This document shows, in pieces, positions 53,415 to 62,697 of a stretch of 64,000 nucleotides of DNA (position 1 is the stretch's first letter; the number at the start of each line of letters is the position of its first letter). Source of the DNA: Dyella terrae (GTDB lineage Bacteria > Pseudomonadota > Gammaproteobacteria > Xanthomonadales > Rhodanobacteraceae); the NCBI RefSeq assembly GCF_004322705.1, contig NZ_SIZZ01000002.1:124001-188000 (forward strand), read 5' to 3'. Both the position numbers and the translations under genes were made by a program. A model generated the notes under the pieces. That model did no database searches, was not told the origin of the DNA, and was given only the letters and a program-made list of their open reading frames with translations.

Positions 53415-54519
53415 CCTGCCTGCTTGAGATGCCGCGGCCCGCATCGGGTGGCATTTCCTCGCGCAGGATCTCGAGGTTGTCGAACTGCAGGCAGATCCGT
53501 TCGCCTGGACCGTTCTCCCGGCTTTGGGGCGAGTAAATGCCCCATTTGACGTATTCGGCATTCGAGTCCGGCGAACCAAAAGGACCCCGATACGCGAGCA
53601 CGAGTTTGCCGTTCATTCGAACGACGACGCCGTGCGCGCCCCGCACCCGATGCAGCGCTACCTCGAATTGCTGGAAGTCAGCGTTTGCGCCCATCCGCTC
53701 GCTGTTGAGCCAGTGAAGGTCGATGTTTTTCCTGAGCTCGCGTGGTTTCCCGTCGAAGCGAGGCGCGACCTGGTTGATGGTCGCAAAGATCCTTCCCTCT
53801 GAAGTGATTTTCAGCGCGACCGCAGGCTTGCTGCATCCATGGCCGAAAGCTCTCTTGAGTTCGCCGCCACATTCCTTGATCTGCATGAAAATCGTCGGTG
53901 GCCCCTGGCGTGGCGGTTGGGAAAACCGCACGTCCAGGCGATAGGTTGTCCGGGTGTCGTCGGAGCGGATGATCGGTATCGGGTTGAGCGCACCTTCGCT
54001 GCGATAGCTACCCGGTCGGGGGTGGACGCATGTCTGCATGGCACTGTTGTCGCGGGACGGGCCAACGCGTACGCCACCGATGAGCCGGGCACGTCGCGCC
54101 TCCCGCAGCGCCTCAGGCCGGCAGCCTTCGGGCGCATGGCGCGTCATCGTTGCGCTATCGACGCTGACACACATGAGCTTTGGCGGTTCGTCGAAATCAA
54201 TCCGCACACGGTCCAGTGTGCGCAACGGAAGCGCATGGACGACTTCAAGAATGCTTGATTCCCAATCCGCGGGGGGAAAGGGCGGCTGGCTGTCAGGGGC
54301 CGCACGCGCCATCCGCTGTACAGCCGTCGCCGTGTCTTGCTTGTCCTGCGCTTGCCAAACTTTCAAGGCGCCGAACGCGGGAAGCTCATTGGTAGCGGCC
54401 TTGAACGCTGCTTCAAGCCTGTCGCTTTGGACATCTGCGTAGGTGGCACGGGGGTTCCCAAGGCCGGCAATGGCCTGCTGCGCGAACAATGCTTTGGTCA
54501 GGAGTTGAGGGAAGTGCAT
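53371..54519 (-). CDS. Unknown protein, possibly polysaccharide-lyase-like (jelly roll)
   Basis: From ATG 54519 the product has 382 residues; a GTG at 54570 is also possible. There is no signal peptide. The C-terminal half has alternating beta-strands: [61 protein letters not shown], and [13 protein letters not shown], the last being typical of heparin-lyase or alginate-lyase-type jelly-roll proteins. I hold this family call loosely. The last 14 residues are encoded antisense to the end of ubiE, so the original stop seems to have been lost. Confidence 0.5.
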   Translation of the reverse strand: MHFPQLLTKALFAQQAIAGLGNPRATYADVQSDRLEAAFKAATNELPAFGALKVWQAQDKQDTATAVQRMARAAPDSQPPFPPADWESSILEVVHALPLRTLDRVRIDFDEPPKLMCVSVDSATMTRHAPEGCRPEALREARRARLIGGVRVGPSRDNSAMQTCVHPRPGSYRSEGALNPIPIIRSDDTRTTYRLDVRFSQPPRQGPPTIFMQIKECGGELKRAFGHGCSKPAVALKITSEGRIFATINQVAPRFDGKPRELRKNIDLHWLNSERMGANADFQQFEVALHRVRGAHGVVVRMNGKLVLAYRGPFGSPDSNAEYVKWGIYSPQSRENGPGERICLQFDNLEILREEMPPDAGRGISSRQVKSCNPCVWPPRRW

Positions 54520-54668
54520 GCAAATGCCTGACACAGCGTGCGTTTGGTGAAAAGGAGTACCAGCTTGCACTCATCGCCGTCGCCTCGCTTCTGGATTTCG
54601 GGCGGATGTCCCTTGATCCCCCTGCCATTCATGCCGCACGATCCGGAAAATGCCATGGGGAAGGCCAC

Positions 54669-55307
54669 ATGAATCGCAGTGCTTCGCAGCTCGAACGCCT
54701 CACATTCTTTTCGGACGCGGTGTTCGCCATCGCCATCACGTTGCTGATCATCGAGGTGCACGTACCGCACCTGAGCGGCACCGACGATGCGGCGTTCTGG
54801 CAGGCCCTGCGCGAGCTGCAGCCGAGCTTCATGGGCTTCATGCTGAGTTTTCTGGTGATTGGTGCGCTGTGGGTGGCGCACCATCGCGTGTTCGGCATGC
54901 TGGAGAACTACAACCCCAAATTCGTGTGGCCGAACATGTTGCTGCTGATGGTGGTGGCCTTCATGCCCTTCGCCACGGCGTTCATGGCCAGCAATCCGCT
55001 GGCACGGGTGCCCGAGCTGTTCTATTCAGGCGCGTTGCTGACGGCCGGCCTGCTGCAGCGATGGCTGTTCTCGATGGTCTTGCGACCGGAGTACGTTCAC
55101 GCCGACGTTCCTGCCGAAGACATCATCGCCACGCGCTGGCGCGCCTGGGGCCTGCCGACGGCAACCGCGCTGTCCCTGATCGCGGCCTGGTTCGCGCCGG
55201 GCTACAACAACTTCCTCCTGATCGGCATTCCGTTCCTCGTGCGGCTGTTCGCGTCGCTGGGCCGGCGCCGCGCCCAGCGGGTGCAGGCCGTGGCAAGCGG
55301 AGCCTGA
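54669..55307 (+). CDS. TMEM175-type potassium channel-like protein (DUF1211)
   Basis: The 212-residue membrane protein begins LERLTFFSDAVFAIAITLLIIEV, the signature of the TMEM175/DUF1211 family, in which RxxxFSD forms the conserved N-terminal helix. About six transmembrane segments follow. Bacterial members are potassium-conducting channels (established for some). ATG at 54669 has GGAAGG upstream. Confidence 0.88.
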   Translation: MNRSASQLERLTFFSDAVFAIAITLLIIEVHVPHLSGTDDAAFWQALRELQPSFMGFMLSFLVIGALWVAHHRVFGMLENYNPKFVWPNMLLLMVVAFMPFATAFMASNPLARVPELFYSGALLTAGLLQRWLFSMVLRPEYVHADVPAEDIIATRWRAWGLPTATALSLIAAWFAPGYNNFLLIGIPFLVRLFASLGRRRAQRVQAVASGA

Positions 55308-55317
55308 GGGACGCCCC

Positions 55318-55971
55318 ATGCGCGCCGGGCTGCGCTGGTACGCCATGCTCTTTGCCCTCCTGGGCGGGGGGAGCTGGCTGCTGCAGGCCTGGCTCGCCAT
55401 CAATGTGGCCCATGAAGGCGGTCAGTCGACGCTGTCGGGGGTCTGGACCTTTTTGGGCTACTTCACCGTCCTGACGAACGCGGCGGTGGTGGTGGCCCTC
55501 GCATCGTCCGTGCTGGGCCCGGTTGGCCCCTGCACGCGATGGTTTGGACGCGCCGGGGTTCATTCGGCGCTGGCGATGAGCATCATCGTCGTGGGGGCCA
55601 TCTACAACCTGCTGCTGCGGCAACTGTGGCATCCGCATGGCTTGCAGATCTTCGCTGATGTCGTGCTGCACGACGTCATGCCGGTCGCCTTCGTGCTGTG
55701 GTGGTGGCTGGGGGTGCCCAAGATGTCGCTGCGATGGGCCGATGTCGTGCGCTGGCAGGTTTATCCGGCAGCGTACTTCGCCTACGTGCTGATCCGCGGG
55801 GCATGGGACAACGGGTACCCCTATCCCTTCCTGGACGTACCGACCCTGGGTTACGGTTGGGTGCTGCTGGACGCGATCGGCGTGCTGCTGGTCTTCATGG
55901 CGGTGGCGGCCATCCTGATCGCTCTGGCGCGCTGGCAGGTGAGTCGTGAGGCCGGTGTGTCACGCGCCTGA
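55318..55971 (+). CDS. Pr6Pr-family membrane protein
   Basis: The 217-residue protein has six or seven transmembrane segments and the pattern FLGYFTVLTNAAVVVALA, LLRQLW, VLHDVMPVAFVLWWWLGVPK and YPYPFLDV that marks the Pr6Pr (FAR-17a/AIG1-like) family. No activity has been established for bacterial members. It is ten bases downstream of the TMEM175-like gene. Confidence 0.82.
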   Translation: MRAGLRWYAMLFALLGGGSWLLQAWLAINVAHEGGQSTLSGVWTFLGYFTVLTNAAVVVALASSVLGPVGPCTRWFGRAGVHSALAMSIIVVGAIYNLLLRQLWHPHGLQIFADVVLHDVMPVAFVLWWWLGVPKMSLRWADVVRWQVYPAAYFAYVLIRGAWDNGYPYPFLDVPTLGYGWVLLDAIGVLLVFMAVAAILIALARWQVSREAGVSRA

Positions 55972-56028
55972 CGTCGCCTGCGCCCAGGATGCATAATTCG
56001 CGCGCCCTGGCGGGCCGGGAGAATTCGG

Positions 56029-56586
56029 ATGCGAAGCCTAGCTGTCCTGTTTGCCGCTGCGATGCTCCTGCCGGCGATGCCCGCGCGGGCGGCGCCGGCC
56101 GACGGACACACGTTCTTCATCCAGCTGTTTGCATCCACGTGCATGAAGCACTACACCCATCTCGAGGGCCTGAAGGACGCGATGGCGGCAGAGCATGCTG
56201 CCGAACTGCCCGCGGAAAAGTCCGGATTCTTCCTCGGCGGCCAACCCGGCAAGGCCTGGGTGCGTAGCGACAGTGACGGCGTCGGCTATGTCGTCTCGCT
56301 TCGGGATGACGGTATCTGCGCGGTATTCGCGCAAAAGGCGGACACCGTGATGGTGGAGCAGCAGTTCAATGCGATCGCTTCGACCAGTCCGAAGCCCCTC
56401 GTCGCCGAAAAGCTCATGGACCAGAACAAAATGGTCGAGACCGGTCCGATCCACACCATCAGCTATGGTTGGTCGGCTGGCAAGAGCGATAACACCCAGC
56501 TCACCTTCACGCTCACCACGGCGGTTTCCCCGGACGCTCCGGTGCAGGCCATGGCCTCACTGGTGCGCACGCAGAAGGATCACTGA
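56029..56586 (+). CDS. Secreted protein of unknown function
   Basis: The 185-residue product begins with a signal peptide (LAVLFAAAMLLPAMPARAA). Two cysteines remain in the mature part (ASTCMKHY and DGICAVF), plausibly a disulfide. The order CxxH, GKAW, YVVSLRDDGICAVFA resembles small NMCC_0638-type secreted proteins, from memory and with low certainty. It lies after the Pr6Pr gene and converges on a GST gene. Confidence 0.6.
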   Translation: MRSLAVLFAAAMLLPAMPARAAPADGHTFFIQLFASTCMKHYTHLEGLKDAMAAEHAAELPAEKSGFFLGGQPGKAWVRSDSDGVGYVVSLRDDGICAVFAQKADTVMVEQQFNAIASTSPKPLVAEKLMDQNKMVETGPIHTISYGWSAGKSDNTQLTFTLTTAVSPDAPVQAMASLVRTQKDH

Positions 56587-56592
56587 GCGCGC

Positions 56593-57276
56593 TTAGCGTG
56601 CGCGCAGGTCTTCCAGCCATTCGCCGGCCAGGTGCGCTTCGTCGTCGTGCGCGCTGTCTCGCCAGGTTTCGCGTAGCGCGTCCTGATACCAGCGCTGCGA
56701 CGATGGAAGCTGGCGAAGCTGCTCCGCGAGCGCGGCCGTGCTTGCCTGCACGGGCAAGTCATAGGTGAGGATGCGGAAGGCGACGGGCACGAAGAATGCG
56801 TCGACCGCACTGAAATGCCCGCCCGCGAGAAAGGGGCCGCCAAAGCGCACGAGACCTTCGTTCCACAGTTCATCGATGCGGGCGATATCGGACTTGAGCG
56901 CATCCGTAAGGTGATGCAGGCGAACGCGCACGCCGCAGTTCATCGATGCCTGCTCACGCAGCGCGCCGAAGCCCGAATGCATTTCCGCCGCGGCGCAGCG
57001 TGCCCACGCGCGGGCGTCGGGATCGGATGGCCAGACGCCGTCGTGGCGCTCTGCCAGGTACTCGACAATCGCCAGTGAATCCCACACGACGCGGTCGCCA
57101 TCGAGCAGGCATGGCACTTTGCCGGTGGGAGAGAAGGCGCGAAAGCTATCCCAGTTGCAGCCCTGCTCAAAGGGAACGAGCTTTTCCTCGAAGGGGATGC
57201 CCAGCTGCGACATCACCGACCAGGGCCGCAACGACCACGACGAATAATTCTTGTTAGCGATGTACAGGGTGTACAT
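56593..57276 (-). CDS. Glutathione S-transferase
   Basis: The 227-residue protein has an N-terminal thioredoxin-like glutathione site (NKNYSSWSLRPWSVMSQLGIPFEEKLVPF; Ser in SSWS the likely catalytic residue) and GKVPCLLDGDRVVWDSLAIVEYLAE, then an all-helical C-terminal domain. The substrate is not evident. Single gene. Confidence 0.9.
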   Translation of the reverse strand: MYTLYIANKNYSSWSLRPWSVMSQLGIPFEEKLVPFEQGCNWDSFRAFSPTGKVPCLLDGDRVVWDSLAIVEYLAERHDGVWPSDPDARAWARCAAAEMHSGFGALREQASMNCGVRVRLHHLTDALKSDIARIDELWNEGLVRFGGPFLAGGHFSAVDAFFVPVAFRILTYDLPVQASTAALAEQLRQLPSSQRWYQDALRETWRDSAHDDEAHLAGEWLEDLRAR

Positions 57277-57343
57277 GCGGCCGATCCATGTGGGTATCTG
57301 CCGCCTAGATTAATGCCGGTCGCTTACAGGGAGATGTGCACGA

Positions 57344-58261
57344 TCAGCACTGTTTCACGGGCGCAGCCGTCACCACGGCCGGCGCCGACCGCTTGCGCGC
57401 ATTGGCCAGGACCACGCCACCAACCGTGATGACGCCGCCGACCAGGGTCAGCAGTGTCGGCTGCTCACCGAGCCACGCCCAGCCAATCAGCACGGCGATC
57501 GGCGGCGAGAAGTAGATAAAGCTGCTTACCTGCGAGGCGGAGGCACGATGCAGGGCCGCGTTCCAGGCGATGTACCCGATGAAGGTCGGCGCAATGCCCA
57601 GGTAGACGAGGGCGGCGATATGCGACGCCGGTGCATGGGCAAGGGCGCCGGGCAAGCCGAGGCCGAACGGGATGCTGGCGAGCGCCCCGGCGAAGAAGGT
57701 AAACCCCGTGACGCCCAGCAAGGTGTTGCGGGCAAACAGCGGTTTCTGGCCAACGAAGAAGATCGCGCAAGCCACCACGCTTACCAGCACCAGGGCCGCC
57801 ATCGGTTCGAAGCGGACGTTCTTGCCGCTGGCCAGCACGACCATCACCACGCCGATCAGCGCGATTGCCAGGCCGGTGAGCGTGCGCGGCGACAGGCGTT
57901 CGCGCAGCCAGATGGCCGACACCGCCGCCGTGGTGGCCGGCACCAGCGAAATCAGGATCGCCGCCGTGCCGCTGGCCACGCGGGTTTCGGCCGTGTTGAG
58001 GCACAAGTGGTACACGGTCAGGCCGATCACGCCCAGCGCCGCCAGCTGGGGCCAGTCACGCTTCGCCGGCATGGGGACGCGCTTGGCCGCCATCAGGATG
58101 GCAAAGCTGATCGCGCCGATGCCAAGGCGGGCCAGGGCCACTTCACCCGGGGTGAAAGAGGCCAGCGCATAGGCGATCGCGGCGTAGGCCGACGACCAGG
58201 TGATCAGGGCGATACCGACGTAAAGCAGGGCTCGCCCGTCGAGGCGTTCCGGGGTGCTCAT
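57344..58261 (-). CDS. EamA/DMT-family transporter
   Basis: The 305-residue protein has ten transmembrane segments in two EamA repeats, each with the family's IWLRERLS / IGWAWLGEQPT-type signature. Such proteins export or import metabolites or amino acids. ATG at 58261 is chosen. It is divergent from an Lrp/AsnC-type regulator, which often controls adjacent exporters. Confidence 0.87.
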   Translation of the reverse strand: MSTPERLDGRALLYVGIALITWSSAYAAIAYALASFTPGEVALARLGIGAISFAILMAAKRVPMPAKRDWPQLAALGVIGLTVYHLCLNTAETRVASGTAAILISLVPATTAAVSAIWLRERLSPRTLTGLAIALIGVVMVVLASGKNVRFEPMAALVLVSVVACAIFFVGQKPLFARNTLLGVTGFTFFAGALASIPFGLGLPGALAHAPASHIAALVYLGIAPTFIGYIAWNAALHRASASQVSSFIYFSPPIAVLIGWAWLGEQPTLLTLVGGVITVGGVVLANARKRSAPAVVTAAPVKQC

Positions 58262-58362
58262 GGGGGAAAATTCCGGTGGGGAATGTGCGCATCGTATGCC
58301 TGTGAAGGCTCCGCCGGAATGATGAATCAGCGTAGGATGGGCATGTTTCGCCACGGAACGAA

Positions 58363-58878
58363 ATGAGAATGAACGCCCTGACCTTCGAATCGAAACCCGC
58401 CTGGGACACCAAGGACTGGCAGCTTCTCGAAGCCCTGCAGCAGGACGCGCGCCAGGGCTACGCCGAACTCGGCCGCAAAGTGCAGCTGTCGGCCCCCGCG
58501 GTCGCCGAGCGCGTCAAACGCCTGGAGGAGGCCGGGGTGATCACGGGCTACCGCGCCGCCATCAATCCCAAGCGCCTGGGCTATGACATCGAGGCGATGA
58601 TTCGCCTGCGCTGCGATGGCGGCACCTGCGCCCGCGTCGGGCAGCTCGTGGTCGGCATTCCCGAGGTGCTGGATTGCCGGCGTCTGGCCGGCGAGGACTC
58701 CGCGCTGCTGCGCGTCGTCGCCATGTCGATCGCGCACCTGGAAGATGTGCTGGACCGGATCCTCAAGATCCATTCCAGCATCAGCACCACCACTTTGATC
58801 GTGCTGCAGACGTCGCACGAAAACCGCCCGTTGACGCTCGCCATGCGCAACGCCGCCCAACTGACCCAAGAACGCTGA
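58363..58878 (+). CDS. Lrp/AsnC-family transcriptional regulator
   Basis: The 171-residue regulator has a winged helix (DWQLLEALQQDARQGYAELGRKVQLSAPAVAERVKRLEEAG VITGYRA across residues 18-65) and a C-terminal RAM domain with YDIEAMIRLRC. It likely senses an amino acid and controls the divergent EamA transporter (inference). Its stop is one base before pip. Confidence 0.9.
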   Translation: MRMNALTFESKPAWDTKDWQLLEALQQDARQGYAELGRKVQLSAPAVAERVKRLEEAGVITGYRAAINPKRLGYDIEAMIRLRCDGGTCARVGQLVVGIPEVLDCRRLAGEDSALLRVVAMSIAHLEDVLDRILKIHSSISTTTLIVLQTSHENRPLTLAMRNAAQLTQER

Positions 58879-58879
58879 C

Positions 58880-59842
58880 ATGACCGAGTTGCGCACCCTT
58901 TATCCCGCCATCGAACCCTACGCCACCCGCCAGGTTGCCGTGAGCGAACTGCATACCTTGCATGTGGAGGAGTGCGGCAATCCGGAAGGTTTGCCGGTGA
59001 TCTTCCTGCACGGCGGTCCGGGCGCCGGCAAGTCCGCCTACCATCGCCAGTTCTTCGATCCCACGCGCTACCGCATCGTGCTGTTCGACCAGCGCGGCGC
59101 CGGGCAGTCGACGCCGTTCGCGGAGCTGCGCGAAAACACCACGTGGGATCTGGTCAAGGACATCGAAACGATCCGCGAACTGCTCGGCATCGAGCGTTGG
59201 GTCGTCTTCGGTGGCTCGTGGGGTTCAATGCTGGCGCTCGCTTATGCGCAGACGCACCCGGAGCGCGTGCTCGGTCTGGTGCTGCGCGGCATCTTTCTTT
59301 GCCGTGATGACGAGCTGCGCTGGTTCTACGAAGAAGGCGGCGCGTCGAGCATCTTCCCGGACAACTGGAAGCACTACGTCGAAGCGATTCCGGAAGCCGA
59401 GCGCGGCGATCTGCTGGAGGCGTACTGGAAGCGCCTGACGTCCGATGACGAAGACGTGCGCGTGGCGGCGGCCAAGGCGTGGAGCGCCTGGGAAAGCGGC
59501 ATGCTTACGCTCGAACCCAGCCCCGATACCGTCGAGAGTTTCACCCAGCCGGGCGTGGCCGTGTCGATGGCGCGCCTTGAGGCGCATTACTTTCGAAATC
59601 GCGCGTGGCTGGAACCGGGGCAGTTGATTCGTGACGTGCAGAAGATCCGCCATATCCCGACGACGATCGTGCACGGTCGCTACGACATCGTGTGTCCGGT
59701 GAAGAATGCGTTCGACCTCGCGGCAGACTGGCCGGAAGCGCATTTCCATGTGGTTGTTGCGGGGCACGCGGCCGGCGAGCCGACGATCGCCGACGTGCTG
59801 GTGCGCGCGACAGACGGCCTGGCGGACAAGTACGCGGTGTAA
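58880..59842 (+). CDS. pip: Proline iminopeptidase
   Basis: The 320-residue alpha/beta hydrolase removes N-terminal proline from peptides. It has the oxyanion element HGGPGAGKS, the DQRGAGQSTPFAELRENTTWDLVKDIE block, and the nucleophile elbow GGSWGSMLAL (catalytic Ser). The length matches the family. It is directly downstream of the Lrp/AsnC gene. Confidence 0.93.
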   Translation: MTELRTLYPAIEPYATRQVAVSELHTLHVEECGNPEGLPVIFLHGGPGAGKSAYHRQFFDPTRYRIVLFDQRGAGQSTPFAELRENTTWDLVKDIETIRELLGIERWVVFGGSWGSMLALAYAQTHPERVLGLVLRGIFLCRDDELRWFYEEGGASSIFPDNWKHYVEAIPEAERGDLLEAYWKRLTSDDEDVRVAAAKAWSAWESGMLTLEPSPDTVESFTQPGVAVSMARLEAHYFRNRAWLEPGQLIRDVQKIRHIPTTIVHGRYDIVCPVKNAFDLAADWPEAHFHVVVAGHAAGEPTIADVLVRATDGLADKYAV

Positions 59843-59851
59843 TCCATCACA

Positions 59852-59877
59852 CCTCCTCTCCCGTGCGGGAGGGGAGG
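59852..59877. terminator. Hairpin between convergent pip and rep
   Basis: CCTCCTCTCCCG (59852-59863) pairs with CGGGAGGGGAGG (59866-59877), with one G-U pair, ending right at the rep stop. It could serve both genes; no T-run. Confidence 0.55.
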
Positions 59878-61860
59878 TTAGTTGCCAGCGAGCATTGCGG
59901 CGATCTTCGCCATGTGCGATTCAGCGGTCTCGCGCACCACTTCCTTGTCCGCCTCCGGATCCTTGCCCTGCCAGTGCAGGTCGTCCTGCGGCAGTTCGTG
60001 CAGGAAACGGCTGGGCTGGTTGCTGTGCACCTCGCCATAGCGCTTGGTCTTGGCCGACCACGACAAGGTCAGCATTTCCTTCGCGCGCGTGATGCCTACG
60101 TACATCAGGCGGCGTTCTTCATCGACGCGGCCTTCGTCGAGCGCGCCTTCGTGCGGCAGCGTGCCGTCTTCGCAGCCGACGATGAACACGAAGCGGAACT
60201 CAAGGCCTTTGGCCGCATGCATGGTCATCATGCGCACGGCGTTGCCCGGTTCGTCGCGATCAGCGTGACTGAGCAGGGCCAGCTGGCCGGCGAGATCACC
60301 GGCGCTGTTGTTGCCCTTCTGCATGGCGCGGAACCAGTCGGCCAGTTCGCGCAAGTTGCCGAGGCGGCGCTCGCGCATGGCGGGGTCGGGCGTGCTGGCG
60401 ACGATCTGCGCGGCGTATCCGGTGCGCTTGAGCAACGTTTCGACGAGATCCGCGGCGCTTTCATGCAGCGAGGCGCTACGCAACTCATCCATCAATTGCG
60501 TGAACTGTGCGAGGGCGGCGGCAGGGCGCGGCGTCAGCTGTCGCAGCACGGCATCGCTGCGCGCAGCGTCGAGTAGCGAGGCATTGCGCGTCTGCGCAAT
60601 CTGGCCCAGCTTTTCCAGCGTCGTCGATCCAATTTCGCGCTTGGGCACGTTCACCACGCGCAGAAACGCCGCGTCATCGCTGGGATTGGTGAGCAGGCGC
60701 AGGTAACAAAGCACGTCCTTCACTTCAGCGCGATCGAGGAAGCTCAGTGCGCCGGTGAGGTGATAAGGCACGCGCGCTAGTCGCAGGGCCTTCTCCAGCG
60801 GGCGAGCCTGGAAATTGCCGCGATACAAGATGGCGATGTCGTGCCAGCGCGCCTTGTGCTTTTCCGCGAGCGTTGTCGCGATGGCGGCGACGCGCTCGGC
60901 TTCGTGTTCATTGTCCTTGCACTCGAGAATGCGGATCGGCATGCCTTCGGGCAGGTCGCTCCACAGCTTTTTTTCGTGCAAGTGCGTGTTGTTGGCGATC
61001 AGCTTGTTGGCCGCGCGCAGGATGCGCTTGCCACAACGGTAGTTCTGTTCGAGCTTGATCACGCGCAGCGTCGGCCAGTCCTTGCTGAGCTGGTCGATGT
61101 TTTCCGGATTCGCGCCACGCCATGCGTAGATCGACTGGTCGTCATCACCCACGCAAGTGAAGCCGCCACGTTCGCCAGCCAGCGCGCGCACCATGCGGTA
61201 CTGCGCGTCGTTGGTGTCCTGGTATTCGTCGACCAGCAGATAACGCAGGCGCTCGCGCCAGGCATTGCGGCACTCCTCGTCGGTTTCGAGGATGCGCAGC
61301 GGCAGGCGGATCAAGTCGTCGAAATCCACCGCGTTGAAGGCGGCCAGGCGCTGCTGGTACAGCTGGTAGATCATCGCCGCATCGATCTCACGCGGGCTGC
61401 GTGCGGCGGCCATGGCTTCTTCGGGCGACAGGCCGGCATTCTTGGCGCGGCTGAGCAGGTTGCGGATACCGAACAGCACGTCGGGCTTGGCGCCCTTGGG
61501 TGCGAGTTCCTTGACGATGCCTTCGCTGTCGTCCGCGTCCAGCACGGAAAAGCCCTTACGCAATCCGGCGCGCGCATGTTCGATCTGCAGGAACTTCAGG
61601 CCCAGCGCATGGAACGTGCACACGGTCAGGGCAGCGGCGTCCTCGCTGCTGATCAGCTTGGCCACGCGCTCGCGCATTTCCTTCGCCGCCTTGTTGGTGA
61701 AGGTGATGGCCGCGATCTTCGAGGCCGACAGCTTCCGCCGCTGGATCAGGTGCGCGATTTTCTGCGTGATCACGCTGGTCTTGCCCGAGCCGGCGCCAGC
61801 CAGCACGAGAAGCGGGGTGTCGCAGTGTTCGACTGCGGCAAGCTGTTGGGGGTTGAGCAT
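59878..61860 (-). CDS. rep: ATP-dependent DNA helicase Rep
   Basis: Rep is an SF1A helicase that helps replication forks past protein blocks. The 660-residue protein shows Walker A (LAGAGSGKTSVITQKI), motif II (LLVDEYQDTN), GDDDQSIYAWRGA, and the late motif MTMHAAKGLEFRFVFIVGCEDG. Overall likeness and size (about 670) favour Rep over UvrD or PcrA. The gene converges on pip. Confidence 0.95.
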   Translation of the reverse strand: MLNPQQLAAVEHCDTPLLVLAGAGSGKTSVITQKIAHLIQRRKLSASKIAAITFTNKAAKEMRERVAKLISSEDAAALTVCTFHALGLKFLQIEHARAGLRKGFSVLDADDSEGIVKELAPKGAKPDVLFGIRNLLSRAKNAGLSPEEAMAAARSPREIDAAMIYQLYQQRLAAFNAVDFDDLIRLPLRILETDEECRNAWRERLRYLLVDEYQDTNDAQYRMVRALAGERGGFTCVGDDDQSIYAWRGANPENIDQLSKDWPTLRVIKLEQNYRCGKRILRAANKLIANNTHLHEKKLWSDLPEGMPIRILECKDNEHEAERVAAIATTLAEKHKARWHDIAILYRGNFQARPLEKALRLARVPYHLTGALSFLDRAEVKDVLCYLRLLTNPSDDAAFLRVVNVPKREIGSTTLEKLGQIAQTRNASLLDAARSDAVLRQLTPRPAAALAQFTQLMDELRSASLHESAADLVETLLKRTGYAAQIVASTPDPAMRERRLGNLRELADWFRAMQKGNNSAGDLAGQLALLSHADRDEPGNAVRMMTMHAAKGLEFRFVFIVGCEDGTLPHEGALDEGRVDEERRLMYVGITRAKEMLTLSWSAKTKRYGEVHSNQPSRFLHELPQDDLHWQGKDPEADKEVVRETAESHMAKIAAMLAGN

Positions 61861-62005
61861 GGGGGCCGTGCGCTGGAGGTTGGACAGGCATGGTAGCGGG
61901 GGCGGGGGTGGGCGGGGAGGCTTGACTTGACGCCCCTGGCCACCCGGCCTCGCCCCTGGCCCGTCACCCCGTTACCATGCAGGCCGTCATACCGTCGGCA
62001 CCCTC

Positions 62006-62635
62006 ATGGCCAAGCTCTACTTCTATTACTCGGCAATGAATGCCGGCAAGACCACGACGTTGCTGCAGAGCGCGTACAACTACCACGAGCGCGGCATGCG
62101 CACGCTCATTCTCACGCCCGCGCTGGACAACCGTTTCGGTGAAGGCGTGGTGGCTTCGCGTATCGGCCTGAAAGCCCATGCCCGCCGCTTCGGTGGCGAG
62201 GAGAACCTGCTGGCGCTGGTGGAGGCCGATATCGCCGCGCGCGGGCCGCTGCATTGCGTGTTCGTCGACGAGGCGCAGTTCCTGACCAAGGCGCAGGTCT
62301 GGCAGATCACCGACGTGGTGGATCGCCTGAACATCCCGGTGCTGGCTTACGGCCTGCGCACGGACTTCCGCGGCGAACTGTTCGAGGGCAGCCGTTACCT
62401 GCTGGCCTGGGCGGACAAGCTGGAGGAGATCAAGACCATCTGTCACACCGGCAGCAAGGCCACGATGGTCGTGCGCGTTGATGAACAGGGCCGGGCCGTG
62501 ACCGAGGGTCCGCAGGTTGAGATCGGCGGCAATGACCGCTATGTCTCCGTGAGCCGCCCCGAATTCAAGAAGATCACCGAAGGACGCGGCCGTATCGAGC
62601 TGCAACAACCGGTCCTGCCGCTGGGCGAGCCCTGA
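62006..62635 (+). CDS. tdk: Thymidine kinase (type II)
   Basis: The 209-residue kinase has the P-loop [15 protein letters not shown], the DEAQFL motif ([13 protein letters not shown]) and the nucleoside-binding [17 protein letters not shown]. It phosphorylates thymidine for salvage. The zinc site usual in this family is degraded: the first cysteine is kept (CHTG) but the expected second one reads Thr, and the C-terminal Cys/His pair in RYVSVxRxxxK is Ser and Glu. Catalytic parts are intact. Confidence 0.93.
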   Translation: MAKLYFYYSAMNAGKTTTLLQSAYNYHERGMRTLILTPALDNRFGEGVVASRIGLKAHARRFGGEENLLALVEADIAARGPLHCVFVDEAQFLTKAQVWQITDVVDRLNIPVLAYGLRTDFRGELFEGSRYLLAWADKLEEIKTICHTGSKATMVVRVDEQGRAVTEGPQVEIGGNDRYVSVSRPEFKKITEGRGRIELQQPVLPLGEP

Positions 62636-62697
62636 GGCGTTCCGTACCCCATTTGTGCCGGGGCCGCGTTGGCCTGGCGAGCTAAAGGAAGACCCGC

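Noticed and set aside
50445-53579. A 1044-codon minus-strand frame opposite plsB and ubiE
   Set aside because: It spans two well-recognised genes in antisense and has the same low-complexity composition as other shadows in high-GC DNA.
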